The position numbers were made by a program, and so were the translations under genes. Under the pieces are notes generated by a model. The model was not told where the DNA came from. It made no database searches and saw only the letters and a list, made by a program, of their open reading frames with translations. From assembly GCA_028280405.1 (NCBI GenBank), contig JANQLW010000054.1:1-64000 (forward strand): a DNA stretch of 64,000 nt, written 5' to 3'. Shown piece after piece: positions 30,113 through 40,391 of the stretch (position 1 is the first letter of the stretch; every line of letters begins with the position of its first letter). Source of the stretch: Bacteroidales bacterium (lineage in GTDB: Bacteria > Bacteroidota > Bacteroidia > Bacteroidales > GCA-2711565).

Positions 30113-30724
30113 CTAGACGTTTTGATCTATTTTGTTTGATTTTTTAAGTAACTCGACTACAAATTCCAGGTTATTTATATCCGCAGCAAACCATCGTCTT
30201 TTAATTTGTAGTACAATAAAGCCTACAGCGCCTATTAATAAACCTATTACTGTTGTAGCAAAGGCTACCTGCATATTGCTGGCCATGGAAGCAATATCAC
30301 CGGAAGCAAGTCCGACTAATGCAGGCCCCATTGGAATTAAGGTTCCCATTAAACCTAAAATAGGCCCCAGTTTTGCCAGGGTCTGGCTACTGGCTAAATC
30401 CTTTTGATAGCTGATTTCAAAATCATTTAAGAGTTTATCATAGTGAATCTCATCAGGAGTTGATAAAAGTACTTTGTTCAGATGAAGGCTCATGTGTAAT
30501 TTATTGGTTTTCGGAGCTTTTAAAAGCTCTTCCTTAATGTTATTTACATTCAAACTATCAAAAACCGGCTTCATTTGTTTGTTGAACTTAAGTTTTTGAA
30601 CATAGGTACTATAGAATGTTCCGGTCAATATGAGGGCTCTTCCAAAAAATATAAGTAATAATACAATAACAGGTAAAAGTAAACCAGTAGAGATCCAATA
30701 CAGTACTTTAGTTATTTCTTCCAT
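30113..30724 (-). CDS. MotA/TolQ/ExbB proton channel family protein (HmuU-like)
   Basis: LAKLGPILGLMGTLIPMGPALVGLASGDIASMASNMQVAFATTVIGLLIGAVGFIV. Confidence 0.88.
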   Translation of the reverse strand: MEEITKVLYWISTGLLLPVIVLLLIFFGRALILTGTFYSTYVQKLKFNKQMKPVFDSLNVNNIKEELLKAPKTNKLHMSLHLNKVLLSTPDEIHYDKLLNDFEISYQKDLASSQTLAKLGPILGLMGTLIPMGPALVGLASGDIASMASNMQVAFATTVIGLLIGAVGFIVLQIKRRWFAADINNLEFVVELLKKSNKIDQNV

Positions 30725-31430
30725 CTTTTAATGATTTATTTAGTAGTCTTTTTATTTTAACCTGATTCCATATATATCCTGATATGAAACCGGTTAATAT
30801 TAGAACCAATATTAATAATGGCCCTTTGTATAATATTCCGTTTTCTATCTCATAGCCTGAGTTTACAGGTAATTTAAAAAGCTGTACAGATAGAATGATT
30901 GCTGCAATTAATTGAAAGATATGCAGTAGAAATTTTAATTCAATACGTAAGTCAAATTCGGGAATCAGGTACTTGAGGCCATACTTTAAAACCAAAAGAA
31001 TAAAAGGCAATAATAGTGCAATAGCTAAAGCCAGGGTTTTAAATGCAATATTGTGAATTTGTAAAAAAATGAAACTTTCAAAATAGAAAAGAGCCGGAAA
31101 AACCATGATTCCCGGAATATAAATTAAAAACTTAAAACCTTTTTTAACCTTTTCACCATAATGATTCCGAATCATAAAAATTGCAAGTAATACCCCGGCA
31201 ATTGCTTCGATTACAATTAAAACTACAAAATCAGTCATTAGCTGTATATCCATTAATCTGTCTTTAAACAGGGCGTAGCTTTGTTCTATGGCATAGGTAT
31301 GCATAAGAAATATAAATAAAGCACTAATTAAATACCACGCACCTGAAACTCTCCAATTATTGGTAAATCCTAATTGAACAGAAAACGAAATCATGGCTAA
31401 TATGAATATGATAATGATAAGACTTTCCAT
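30708..31430 (-). CDS. Multi-pass membrane protein of the hmu-like operon (HmuT-like)
   Basis: Multiple predicted TM segments; overlaps both neighbours' ends in the operon; assignment from position. Confidence 0.6.
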   Translation of the reverse strand: MESLIIIIFILAMISFSVQLGFTNNWRVSGAWYLISALFIFLMHTYAIEQSYALFKDRLMDIQLMTDFVVLIVIEAIAGVLLAIFMIRNHYGEKVKKGFKFLIYIPGIMVFPALFYFESFIFLQIHNIAFKTLALAIALLLPFILLVLKYGLKYLIPEFDLRIELKFLLHIFQLIAAIILSVQLFKLPVNSGYEIENGILYKGPLLILVLILTGFISGYIWNQVKIKRLLNKSLKDGRNN

Positions 31431-34400
31431 TATGCCTTTTTTCTTCTCCTGATAAACATTACGATTATGAAAAAAACAGCGATTGCTACAATCGCCAATA
31501 ACTTATAATTTGTCTTAAGATTTATATTTTCATTATTATCAACCTTTTCATTCTTCTCCTGTTTTAATACTACATTTTCCTTTTTCTTCTCTTTTGGAGC
31601 TTCCCTGACAGAGGTTATTTCTTTATTATATGATTGAGCTATTTCTTTGTTAAGGTTTTGACTTATAAAGTCTCTTAACTTGGCATTATCGCAAACAAAA
31701 CCGCTACATCCGGCTTCATGTTTCTTTACAAGCTCAGCGTGGAGTTTACTCATTTCTTTAATTTGTTCCTGACTAGCTTTCCAGAATCCTTTTCTGACCG
31801 TTTCGAGCATTACAGCTGTCATTTCCTGCAAGGCATAAGGGTTTTCCTTTTCAAAAAAGGAATGAACATCTAGCTGAAGTTTATCTTCTACATAAACATC
31901 ATAAAGGTCATTCCATAATTTATTTTCAATGACAGAAGGTTTCATGACATTCCATCCAAACGTATTTCTGAAAGTTTCTGCAAAACTCTCTGCTGAAGTA
32001 GCCCCACCTTTCATATATTCTTTAATATATCTTGGATTTAGTAAAGTTGTTTTGCTTTCAATACCTATCGCTTCTTTAAGGCTTTGAATCCTTGGATTTG
32101 AGGAATTCCGGAAATCGTTGAAATAAGATTCGGCATCCTTACCCGTAACTTCTTTTACAGCTAGGTTTAATCCTCCCATAAATTCATAGACATGATCGAG
32201 ACTCAAGGCTCCCCAATTATTTCCATGCCGGGGTTGAACAACCGCTTCAGTATTTAATAAAGCGGCTTCAAAAATACCTTTGCTAAAAGCTCCCCAATTA
32301 TCTTCCTGTCCGTAAACAGCTCCCATATTATTTATATAGGTTCTGGCTACTGATTGGGTACTATCCCAACGATCACTGTTTTCTACCATACCCATAATTG
32401 CTGCGCCATAGTTTCCATTGACTCCGCCAAATACCCGTTGAACAGATAATTCACGGGCTTCTTTAGGTGAAAGCCCCTTTTCAATTAAAAACTTTTCTGC
32501 ATCCGCTTTGCCTTTTGCAACAAAGTTTTTATTGTTTTTTGAAGAAGCTTCGGCTGCCATAGCTATGGCTCGGTTTATCATAAATAATCGGGATGCTGCC
32601 AAGTCGCGGGCTTGACCGGAAGTTTGTACAACTACATCAATTCTTGGCCGGCCCAATTCTTCTTCAGGTATTAATCTGATATCATTAACTTTTCCTCTTG
32701 GGGTCCAAATGGGTTCTACACCTAGCATATAAAGAATCTGAGCTATGGTCGTTCCTTCTGATTCGATAAAACTACCACCCCATAAGGTGAAACTGATTTT
32801 TTGCGGATATTCGCCATTGTGCTTGGATTGATAATCATTTAATAAAGAATGTGTAAGCTTTTTAGCAACCTTCCAGGCTTCCTTGGTTGGAGTTTGTTCT
32901 GCATTAATAGAATACAGATTTCTACCGGTTGGTACACTTTCCGGGTTTCCAACCGGATCACCTCCGGAAGAAGGGTGAACATAGCCTCCATTCAATACAT
33001 TGGAAATATTCTGCATTTCGAATGAAGGGCTGTTTTCAAGCTCGCCTTTTTTCTTTAGAATTGATTTTAAGGCCTGATCAAGGTTCAGGATAGCCTGCAT
33101 CAACTGCTCCTGTTTTTGATCTTTGTTCTTTCCCTTTTCAACTTTGGCATCTTTATTTATTGAATGAGAGTGTCCCGTAGCATGTGCTTTTGCTTTGGAA
33201 GTCGGATGGTTGACTTTAGCATATTTCCCTTTCTCCTTTTTAGAATCAGCAGAGGCTCTCATGGCAGCCATACGGCGTTTACGTGCTTCCATCTTAGCCT
33301 TTATTTGAGCAGCTTGCCACTCTTTTGCCTGTTTTAGTTCATTAGCCACTATGAGCGTATTGTGAACATTCTTTATGTTATTCTTACGAAGAATCTCTTT
33401 TATATAAGCCCGACTGACAGATAAATACTTATTTCTGAAAAATGGTTTGTCATCTAATTGAGACCTCTTTATTTTTCCTTTTAGGATATCTATTTCTGCG
33501 ATATTATATGCCAAAGCATCAATATGCATCATTAGCGTGGTTTCCTTAAGTTTATCCTTCGAGTAAGGGATACCCATGGTATACAATCCTCCTGTTATTT
33601 TTTCATGTTCCAATTCTGCCAGATAATTAGCCACCTTATCCATTTCTTCTTTAGAATATGGTTGATCCATTATACTATCCAAACCTAAATCCAGATGTAT
33701 TCCATTTTTAACAATTAATTCCTTAGCTGAAATGGCATATTGATTTTTGATAGCTCCCTTAACCCCATAGTATTTATTCAATTTATTTTGGAGTACCTGA
33801 TGATTTTGAGATGCTTTGGCTTCGATAAATGGTGGAGTTAAATAGGTAACTGTAGCTGCATAACTTCTGCGTTTCGCAATCATTGCTTCACCAATATTGC
33901 TAATGGTGTAAATATAGCTGTGGGGTGTCACCCCGATTAATGGATCTGTCCAGTCGTAGTCCGACAACGCAATCTGTTTTCCCGGAGTAAATTCGAGGCT
34001 TCCATGCGTTCCAAAGTGGAAGATGGCATCTGCTTTAAAGCCTTTTTGAATCCAAAGGTATGGTGCAATATAAGTGTGTGGAGGAGCTACTTTTGCTCCG
34101 TGTACCAGTTTAAAGTGATCATTCCCCAAACCGGGTAATGGCTGAGGAAGCAGAACGATATTCCCGAAACGTACTCTTGTTACAGCAATATGCTCCTTTT
34201 GATTTTTATAAACGGCCATATATGAACCGGGAGCCTTGCCATATCTGTTTTCTACATCTTTTATCAGAGATTCTGGCAGTATTTCTTTACACCAATTATT
34301 ATAAATAGAAATTTCTACTAATTCCGGATTTCCGGTTTTCAGGTATTGATCAAATGCCCCTTCGGCATAAGGGCCTAAAACAGGGCCTTCTTTCAATACA

Positions 34401-35674
34401 ATCTTTTCAAAAGAAGGGTAATCTTCGGGTAGGTTGCCCAAATCATACCCTTCTTTTTTTAAGCTAAGCAGCATATTGTGAAGTGATGGTAGGACTTCCA
34501 TATTTGCGGCAACCATGGCATTTTTACCTGGGCCTTTGAAGTATACAACAGCCAATTTTTTTTGGCTGTTATCCATCTTTTTCAGTTTTAAATAGTTTTC
34601 AGTTATTTCACCAAACTTCTTTAATCGATTGGGAATGGCTTTAAATAACAAATATCCTTTTTCATCTTCATATTGAGCAAATACGGCATAAGGTACAATC
34701 CCTCCGTCAAATTCAGGCATAGTTACACTTTGACTTAACAAACCTCCATGCATCCCCTGTTTATCGGTAAGCCATTCATTATACCTTTGGTGGACGGTCA
34801 CAGGACATAAAACCGGAACGTTTAATTTTTTTAAATAGGAAGTAATGGCCTTGGATGAGCCTCCCATTGTCAATCTACCGTGGGGCATGTAAATAATCAG
34901 GTCAGGATTGATTTCTTTCATATAATTTAAACGCCCCCTGAAACCCGAAACAGGATATAGATTAATATTCCTGCTTTCAAGTTCATCGATTAAGCTGTTA
35001 AGGTGTTCACGGTTTGCATTAAAGGGCCCGGGAATGCTGGTAAAAAGAATAACTTTATTATTCCCTTTTTTATGTATGTTTTTTTCAAGACAGTAATTCT
35101 CGAAATCTTTGACTTTTTCAAAAGCGATATGCTCATCTTTATGGAACAGAACATTTGAAGCAATTTCCAAAGGCTTGGCTGCCGTGTCTGTAAATGCAGT
35201 TTTATTATCTATTTTAGTTCTTATATAATGAAGAAGGTTTTTGTAGTTTTTTTTGCCGGCATTATCCAGATAAGCTTTAATTATTTCTTTTTGCTCATCA
35301 TTTACATTGGTTAGCTTTAAGGCCTTATTTGTGGAAGATTGTAAATAGATCGGAACTCCCTTTTCTCCAACCTCTTTTATATAAGTTTCCTGATCAGCGG
35401 TTAACTTTAGGCCCATCCCAAAAATGAGCAGCATATCATATTTTTTTAAATTGCTCAATTTTTTTGGATCAAGTGATTTTGTCTGAATGAAATAATGATC
35501 GCTTGAACGTGCAATTTTTGTATACAAGAACTCCGGATAGTTGACCAAGGCTATTTTAGTAGGAGAGATGTATTTAAAATAAATGGTTGCACTTGAGATT
35601 AAAAATAGTGAGATCAGTAGGATGAGTAAATATTTCTTTTTCATAATTAATAACAATTTAAAGATTGCCGGCAA
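31430..35674 (-). CDS. hmuS: CobN/magnesium-chelatase H-like protein (HmuS-like), N- and C-terminal TM segments; start probably at 35644 (MKKKYLLILL)
   Basis: VYFKGPGKNAMVAANMEVLPSLHNML, DAIFHFGTHGSLEFTPGKQ, ISFTLWGGSFIESEGTTIAQILYMLGVEPIWTPRGKV, QVFGGVNGNYGAAIM-type motifs; located in an HmuY/HmuR operon. Confidence 0.85.
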   Translation of the reverse strand: MPAIFKLLLIMKKKYLLILLISLFLISSATIYFKYISPTKIALVNYPEFLYTKIARSSDHYFIQTKSLDPKKLSNLKKYDMLLIFGMGLKLTADQETYIKEVGEKGVPIYLQSSTNKALKLTNVNDEQKEIIKAYLDNAGKKNYKNLLHYIRTKIDNKTAFTDTAAKPLEIASNVLFHKDEHIAFEKVKDFENYCLEKNIHKKGNNKVILFTSIPGPFNANREHLNSLIDELESRNINLYPVSGFRGRLNYMKEINPDLIIYMPHGRLTMGGSSKAITSYLKKLNVPVLCPVTVHQRYNEWLTDKQGMHGGLLSQSVTMPEFDGGIVPYAVFAQYEDEKGYLLFKAIPNRLKKFGEITENYLKLKKMDNSQKKLAVVYFKGPGKNAMVAANMEVLPSLHNMLLSLKKEGYDLGNLPEDYPSFEKIVLKEGPVLGPYAEGAFDQYLKTGNPELVEISIYNNWCKEILPESLIKDVENRYGKAPGSYMAVYKNQKEHIAVTRVRFGNIVLLPQPLPGLGNDHFKLVHGAKVAPPHTYIAPYLWIQKGFKADAIFHFGTHGSLEFTPGKQIALSDYDWTDPLIGVTPHSYIYTISNIGEAMIAKRRSYAATVTYLTPPFIEAKASQNHQVLQNKLNKYYGVKGAIKNQYAISAKELIVKNGIHLDLGLDSIMDQPYSKEEMDKVANYLAELEHEKITGGLYTMGIPYSKDKLKETTLMMHIDALAYNIAEIDILKGKIKRSQLDDKPFFRNKYLSVSRAYIKEILRKNNIKNVHNTLIVANELKQAKEWQAAQIKAKMEARKRRMAAMRASADSKKEKGKYAKVNHPTSKAKAHATGHSHSINKDAKVEKGKNKDQKQEQLMQAILNLDQALKSILKKKGELENSPSFEMQNISNVLNGGYVHPSSGGDPVGNPESVPTGRNLYSINAEQTPTKEAWKVAKKLTHSLLNDYQSKHNGEYPQKISFTLWGGSFIESEGTTIAQILYMLGVEPIWTPRGKVNDIRLIPEEELGRPRIDVVVQTSGQARDLAASRLFMINRAIAMAAEASSKNNKNFVAKGKADAEKFLIEKGLSPKEARELSVQRVFGGVNGNYGAAIMGMVENSDRWDSTQSVARTYINNMGAVYGQEDNWGAFSKGIFEAALLNTEAVVQPRHGNNWGALSLDHVYEFMGGLNLAVKEVTGKDAESYFNDFRNSSNPRIQSLKEAIGIESKTTLLNPRYIKEYMKGGATSAESFAETFRNTFGWNVMKPSVIENKLWNDLYDVYVEDKLQLDVHSFFEKENPYALQEMTAVMLETVRKGFWKASQEQIKEMSKLHAELVKKHEAGCSGFVCDNAKLRDFISQNLNKEIAQSYNKEITSVREAPKEKKKENVVLKQEKNEKVDNNENINLKTNYKLLAIVAIAVFFIIVMFIRRRKKA

Positions 35675-35734
35675 GTGCTATGGCTTGTGACTTACCCGGC
35701 AATCTATCAATTCAAATCTGGTACTTAATAGACT

Positions 35735-36421
35735 TTATTTCATTAAAGCATATTCTATTTTTATAATTCGCTCACTTTTAGTGCTGCCATAGAAGCTAAT
35801 AAATCTTAACTTATAAATATCTCCATTATTAAGTTTTACAATGTAGAAGTAATTTGTATTAACAGTATATGTAGGAGGCATTCCATTTATGTTTTTCCAT
35901 TCGTTATCTGCAATAGCATCAATAGCTCCACTATATTCATTTACACTTGTTATATCGGAAAGAGTGAGCTTAGCAAAGCTTTCGCTAATTGTATTTGCAT
36001 CATCACTTTCTGTATATTTGAATAAGCCAACTTTTATACTTTCTTTGGTATTTATAAGCGGTCCAGTTACTCCATATGCATCAGAGGCTCTATTGTATTT
36101 GGTAAATAAAAGATCCCAACCCGTCATATTCGTTTGGTCATTATATTTACTCATATCATCTTTGTTCAAATAGAATTGAGTCCATGAATCAGTATCGTAC
36201 ACCCCTGTTGCCACAGCATTTTCTTCTCCAAATTTGAAATAGATCTGGTGTTTATAAACTGTTTGTCCCATACCACCCCCTGGATCAGGGATATATTCAT
36301 AAAGCATATTAGCTTCAAAAGTTTTCATGCCATAATCTTTTGGGATTACCTGCTCGTCATCTTTGCTACAAGCAGTTAATATTCCTGTGATTACCACTAA
36401 AGATAAAATGATTCTTTTCAT
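35735..36421 (-). CDS. hmuY: HmuY family lipoprotein
   Basis: Lipoprotein signal (ITGILTACSKDD), WDLLFTKYN region, location between TonB receptor and CobN-like gene. Confidence 0.83.
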   Translation of the reverse strand: MKRIILSLVVITGILTACSKDDEQVIPKDYGMKTFEANMLYEYIPDPGGGMGQTVYKHQIYFKFGEENAVATGVYDTDSWTQFYLNKDDMSKYNDQTNMTGWDLLFTKYNRASDAYGVTGPLINTKESIKVGLFKYTESDDANTISESFAKLTLSDITSVNEYSGAIDAIADNEWKNINGMPPTYTVNTNYFYIVKLNNGDIYKLRFISFYGSTKSERIIKIEYALMK

Positions 36422-36439
36422 GATTTTATTGATTTATTG

Positions 36440-38674
36440 TTATTTAATTATTTTATAGCTTAAGTTTAGAAAGAAAGAACGGCCATAAGATACCGGTACA
36501 CCTGAACTGCTGCTGTGGGCACTTCCTCCGATATTTCTGTTTTGCTTTATTGTCTTTTCATTGAATAAGTTCTTTACTCCAAGAGTGGCATTTAAACGGT
36601 GTTTCAGAAACCTTTTTGATAATGAAATATTCATGATATGGAAAGGATCCTGAGAACCTTCCTTGATTTTTGAATCTGTATCCGTATAGAAAAATGGAAT
36701 CTTACCATTGTATTTATAATCTATATTGAGATTTGCTCCGCTACCTGTTTCTTTGATTTTTAAGCCGGCAAAGAAATCATGGGTCAAATTAAATCTTTCT
36801 GATCCGTTTTCTTTCGTATATGAGTTTAATCGGCCGGTCAATCCGTAGCCACCCCGAAGCTGGAAAAGTGTCTTATAAGTGTAAACTATTTCTAAATCCC
36901 CCCCAATAGATTCAAATTCAACAATGTTGTTATATTGATATCCTGTACTACCTTCCTTTTGAATCAGGGTAATCATATTCTTGATATCATTGTAATACAG
37001 TGATCCGCTTATTTTCCAAGCATGGTTTTTCTTTTTCGTATTGTACTCAAATGTGGTATTGTAATTATAGGAGCTTTCAGCTTTTAAGTCTTTATTACCG
37101 TATATTTCATGATTACTGTTAACAAATTCATAAAAAAGCTCTTTAATGCTTGGAGCTCTAAATCCTTTGGCAAATGAAGCCCTCCAGATAAAGTTCTCCG
37201 AAATATCCCATTTGGTATTAAATGAATAAACCAGAGGTGCATCGTATTTTGTATTATGAGCTAAACGCATACCCGGCTGAAATTCGAATGAACTAAAAGG
37301 CTTGTATTTTATATTTATAAACCCTGCATAATCCCCTAAAGACTGCTCATTGTCTTTAATTCTTGGCCCTTCCATTTCTTCAATATTGATATCTATCCCA
37401 CTTTGAAGAACAAGTTTATTTGGAACAAACGTATGTGTGAAAATGCCCCTAAACATAATCTGTGAAGCAACTTGAGATGTGATTTTATCGTCCCAGGTTT
37501 TTTCAAGGGTTCTTAAATCCTTGAAATAATCTTGTGATGAACGTTTATAATAATTATAAGCAGTTACAACATTCAAGTGGTTTTTTTCTGACCAGCTTCC
37601 GGTAATCCCTCCACTGAGGTCATAACGGTCGGTATAATAATAAGCATCAAATATTTTATACTCTTCCAAAATATTGCCTTTAAAAAAGAGTTTGTCTTTA
37701 TAGTATCCGGCTTTTGTATAAAGCCTCCAATCCTTTTTAGAATACGCATAGGTGAGCTTTGCCCGGTGAAGATCCTTTGGCTTCCAGTCCATCGACCTGG
37801 TTTGTTTATCAAAATCAACACCGCTAAAATGCTCATAACCTCCATCTATAGCCAAGCTATGATTACCCATTTTTTTTGAAACCTGTAAATCTCCGTTATA
37901 TCTGCCAACACTTTCCACGTAAGTTGAAAGCTGAGCCTCCAGAGCATGATATTTGTTTTGTTTTGTGATGAGGTTGATCGTGCCAGCCAATGCATTGTTC
38001 CCGTAAATTACGGACATTGGCCCTTCAATAACTTCAACTTGTGCAATATTTTCAAGCTTAACCTGACTTAAATCGATATTTCCGTTTAATCTTCCTATTA
38101 CCGGAACTCCGTCTATCATTACCTTCACATTTTGCCCGTTCATTCCCATCATTTCTATGCGGGAACCCAGAACCAAGTCGGTCGACATACGAATGTTGGC
38201 TTCAGAGATCAAAAGCTCACTTAAATTAGCTGCTCCTGATTGCCTGATCTTTTCTTTGGAAATCAGTTTTACTTTATATATTGAACTATCTACAGGCGTT
38301 GGTTTGTTAATCCCGTAAACTGTTACCTGATCCAGGTTGAAAGGACATTCTTTTATAATAAATGTATGGACTCCGGAATTTTTAGATTTGATATCGATCG
38401 TAAACACCTGCTCTTTATAACCAATCGCAGAAATAACTAAAGTCCCTTTTCCATTGACAAATTTATCTTCAAAGGTGAAATTTCCATCTGCATCAGCAAT
38501 GGTACCCTGCTTACTCTCTTTATGATAAATTGTTGCAAAGGATACGGCTTTCTTATCATCTGTAATTATTTTTCCTTTGATTTTTCCCGAAAGCAATGGC
38601 TGATTTGCAGAAGCAATTGCAGATAAGCAAATAAGTATAATTGTTAATAGTGATTTTTTCATTGATTGAAACAA
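36440..38674 (-). CDS. hmuR: TonB-dependent receptor (HmuR-like)
   Basis: CarboxypepD_reg-like N-terminus, plug (VKVMIDGVPVIGRLNGNIDLSQVKLENIAQVEVIEGPMSVIYGNNALAGTINLITK), C-terminal beta-barrel. Confidence 0.88.
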   Translation of the reverse strand: MFQSMKKSLLTIILICLSAIASANQPLLSGKIKGKIITDDKKAVSFATIYHKESKQGTIADADGNFTFEDKFVNGKGTLVISAIGYKEQVFTIDIKSKNSGVHTFIIKECPFNLDQVTVYGINKPTPVDSSIYKVKLISKEKIRQSGAANLSELLISEANIRMSTDLVLGSRIEMMGMNGQNVKVMIDGVPVIGRLNGNIDLSQVKLENIAQVEVIEGPMSVIYGNNALAGTINLITKQNKYHALEAQLSTYVESVGRYNGDLQVSKKMGNHSLAIDGGYEHFSGVDFDKQTRSMDWKPKDLHRAKLTYAYSKKDWRLYTKAGYYKDKLFFKGNILEEYKIFDAYYYTDRYDLSGGITGSWSEKNHLNVVTAYNYYKRSSQDYFKDLRTLEKTWDDKITSQVASQIMFRGIFTHTFVPNKLVLQSGIDINIEEMEGPRIKDNEQSLGDYAGFINIKYKPFSSFEFQPGMRLAHNTKYDAPLVYSFNTKWDISENFIWRASFAKGFRAPSIKELFYEFVNSNHEIYGNKDLKAESSYNYNTTFEYNTKKKNHAWKISGSLYYNDIKNMITLIQKEGSTGYQYNNIVEFESIGGDLEIVYTYKTLFQLRGGYGLTGRLNSYTKENGSERFNLTHDFFAGLKIKETGSGANLNIDYKYNGKIPFFYTDTDSKIKEGSQDPFHIMNISLSKRFLKHRLNATLGVKNLFNEKTIKQNRNIGGSAHSSSSGVPVSYGRSFFLNLSYKIIK

Positions 38675-38724
38675 TTGTAATTGTTAAAATTTTCTTTATT
38701 GTAGATTATGGTTTATGATCAATG

Positions 38725-38771
38725 CAAAATTAAAAACAGGCAGGCTGTCTTACAATCCCTAAAAAATGGGA
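38725..38771 (-). promoter_or_regulatory. hmuR promoter: regulatory box (38753-38771) plus -7 element TAATTTTG (38725-38732)
   Basis: Minus strand TCCCATTTTTTAGGGATTG - 20 nt - TAATTTTG; matches Bacteroidetes TTG/TAnnTTTG promoter architecture. Confidence 0.7.
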
Positions 38772-38888
38772 AAATAGGGCATTGGAAAAAATCTAATTTA
38801 TTTATTTGTAATTAGTCTAAACTAAAATAATTACTAGCTTTGCAGTTATAAAACAATACATCATTTAATTTTGGCTTGAATATCCCTA

Positions 38889-38907
38889 TCCCTATAAATG
38901 GGGATTG
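38889..38907 (+). promoter_or_regulatory. Same regulatory box upstream of the hemerythrin/LuxR pair
   Basis: TCCCTATAAATGGGGATTG; matches consensus TCCC-N7-R-GGGATTG. Confidence 0.6.
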
Positions 38908-38968
38908 GAGGTTAAGGATTAAAATGGTTTTGTTTATTTAATATGTAATTATGTTTGTATACCTATAA

Positions 38969-39688
38969 ATGAAAATGATCAATCGCAAATTCATTACAGC
39001 CGATATGAAAATGGCTGATATTATTCTGAGAAATGAGAAACTTGTATTGGTGATCCGTCGCTTTGGGATAAATTTGGGTTTCCGGAACAAAACTATTGAA
39101 GAACTTAGCAAAGAATACGATATTCATCTGGATTTGCTATTGCTGGTTGTAAACCTGTTTAATGATGATTCTTTAAGATATGCCAGTGTGAATGATGTTA
39201 CAATGATCCCTGGCCTGATAGATTATCTAAAAGCAGGACATCGGTATTATGTGCACGAAAAATTGCCTTATATTCAATCCCTGATCGGGAAGTTTGTTGA
39301 AGAAAGTAAGAATAGTAAGTCTTCTATGTTACTTGATTTCTTTAATGAGTATCGTGATGAAGTTATCGAGCATATTAATTATGAGGATACTGAAGTATAT
39401 CCATATATTGGAGCCTTATATGATAAACACCGGAACCAGGAATATAATAATGACTTTACAATAAAAGAGTATACAGAGCATCATTCCGATATTGAAGAAA
39501 AACTAACAGAGCTTAAATTGTTACTGATCAAATATTTCCCACATACTGAAAATGGAAATTTTTATCGTGACTTGATTTTACAGGAACTTTTTGATCTGGA
39601 GTATGATTTGAATGATCATGCCAATCTAGAAGATGATATTTTGGTTTCATTAGTTAAAAAAGTGGAAGAGGCTTATGAAACCCAATAA
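38969..39688 (+). CDS. Hemerythrin domain-containing protein with DUF542/ScdA-like N-terminus
   Basis: MADIILRNEKLVLVIRRFGINLGF (ScdA_N-like), H/E-rich HYVHEKLP, HINYEDTEVYPYI, EHHSDIEEKL, DHANLEDDILV. Confidence 0.8.
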   Translation: MKMINRKFITADMKMADIILRNEKLVLVIRRFGINLGFRNKTIEELSKEYDIHLDLLLLVVNLFNDDSLRYASVNDVTMIPGLIDYLKAGHRYYVHEKLPYIQSLIGKFVEESKNSKSSMLLDFFNEYRDEVIEHINYEDTEVYPYIGALYDKHRNQEYNNDFTIKEYTEHHSDIEEKLTELKLLLIKYFPHTENGNFYRDLILQELFDLEYDLNDHANLEDDILVSLVKKVEEAYETQ

Positions 39689-40289
39689 ACTTATCCTGAT
39701 AGTTGAGCGATCTACAATTATTTGCAAAGGTTTGAAAGAAATCCTTCTTAAAGCGATTCCCGGAATCCGGGTAAATGATATTGATATTTATGAAAATATT
39801 TGTGATCGTATTGAAACTGATAAGCCTAAAGCAATTATTTTAAACTCTATACTGCTAACTTCTATAGGGAATGAAAAGTTCAAGGAAATTTTGAATTGTT
39901 GTAAATCCAATCAGGTTGCAATTCTTGGCCTGATACATAGTTATTTTGATAATGCGATCGTGAAGCAATTCGACGCAATTATTTCAATTAATGACTCTAT
40001 AAAAACAGTTGTCGGAACAGTAAACAGAGAGTTAGCCAAAGACAGAAAAAGCAGTCAGGATCATTTTAATATTGATATTTCTCAAAGGGAAGAAGAAGTC
40101 ATTCGTTATATAGCCCTTGGATTTAGCAATAAAGAAATAGCGGATAAAATGTACATCAGTACGCATACTGTTATCTCCCACCGGAAAAACATAACCCGTA
40201 AGTTAGGAGTAAAATCTACCTCTGCGATTACCATTTATGCTGTTATTAATAAAATCATTGATGAAAATGATTTTAATGTTACGGTATAA
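39675..40289 (+). CDS. LuxR/NarL-family transcriptional regulator with degenerate receiver-like N-terminus
   Basis: C-terminal HTH: ISQREEEVIRYIALGFSNKEIADKMYISTHTVISHRKNITRKLGVKS; overlaps the hemerythrin gene by 14 nt. Confidence 0.9.
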   Translation: MKPNKLILIVERSTIICKGLKEILLKAIPGIRVNDIDIYENICDRIETDKPKAIILNSILLTSIGNEKFKEILNCCKSNQVAILGLIHSYFDNAIVKQFDAIISINDSIKTVVGTVNRELAKDRKSSQDHFNIDISQREEEVIRYIALGFSNKEIADKMYISTHTVISHRKNITRKLGVKSTSAITIYAVINKIIDENDFNVTV

Positions 40290-40391
40290 ATGTATTTGTA
40301 AAGAATAGATTATAAGAAACTTATAGCCTGAAACCAAGGGCCTGTAACATTAATTCGAAGTCATTACTTTTAATCACTTACCTTCCAAATA

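Noticed and set aside
31430-35674. Aerobic cobaltochelatase CobN for cobalamin synthesis
   Set aside because: Operon context (HmuY, TonB receptor, MotA/TolQ, DUF2149) and terminal TM segments fit HmuS better.
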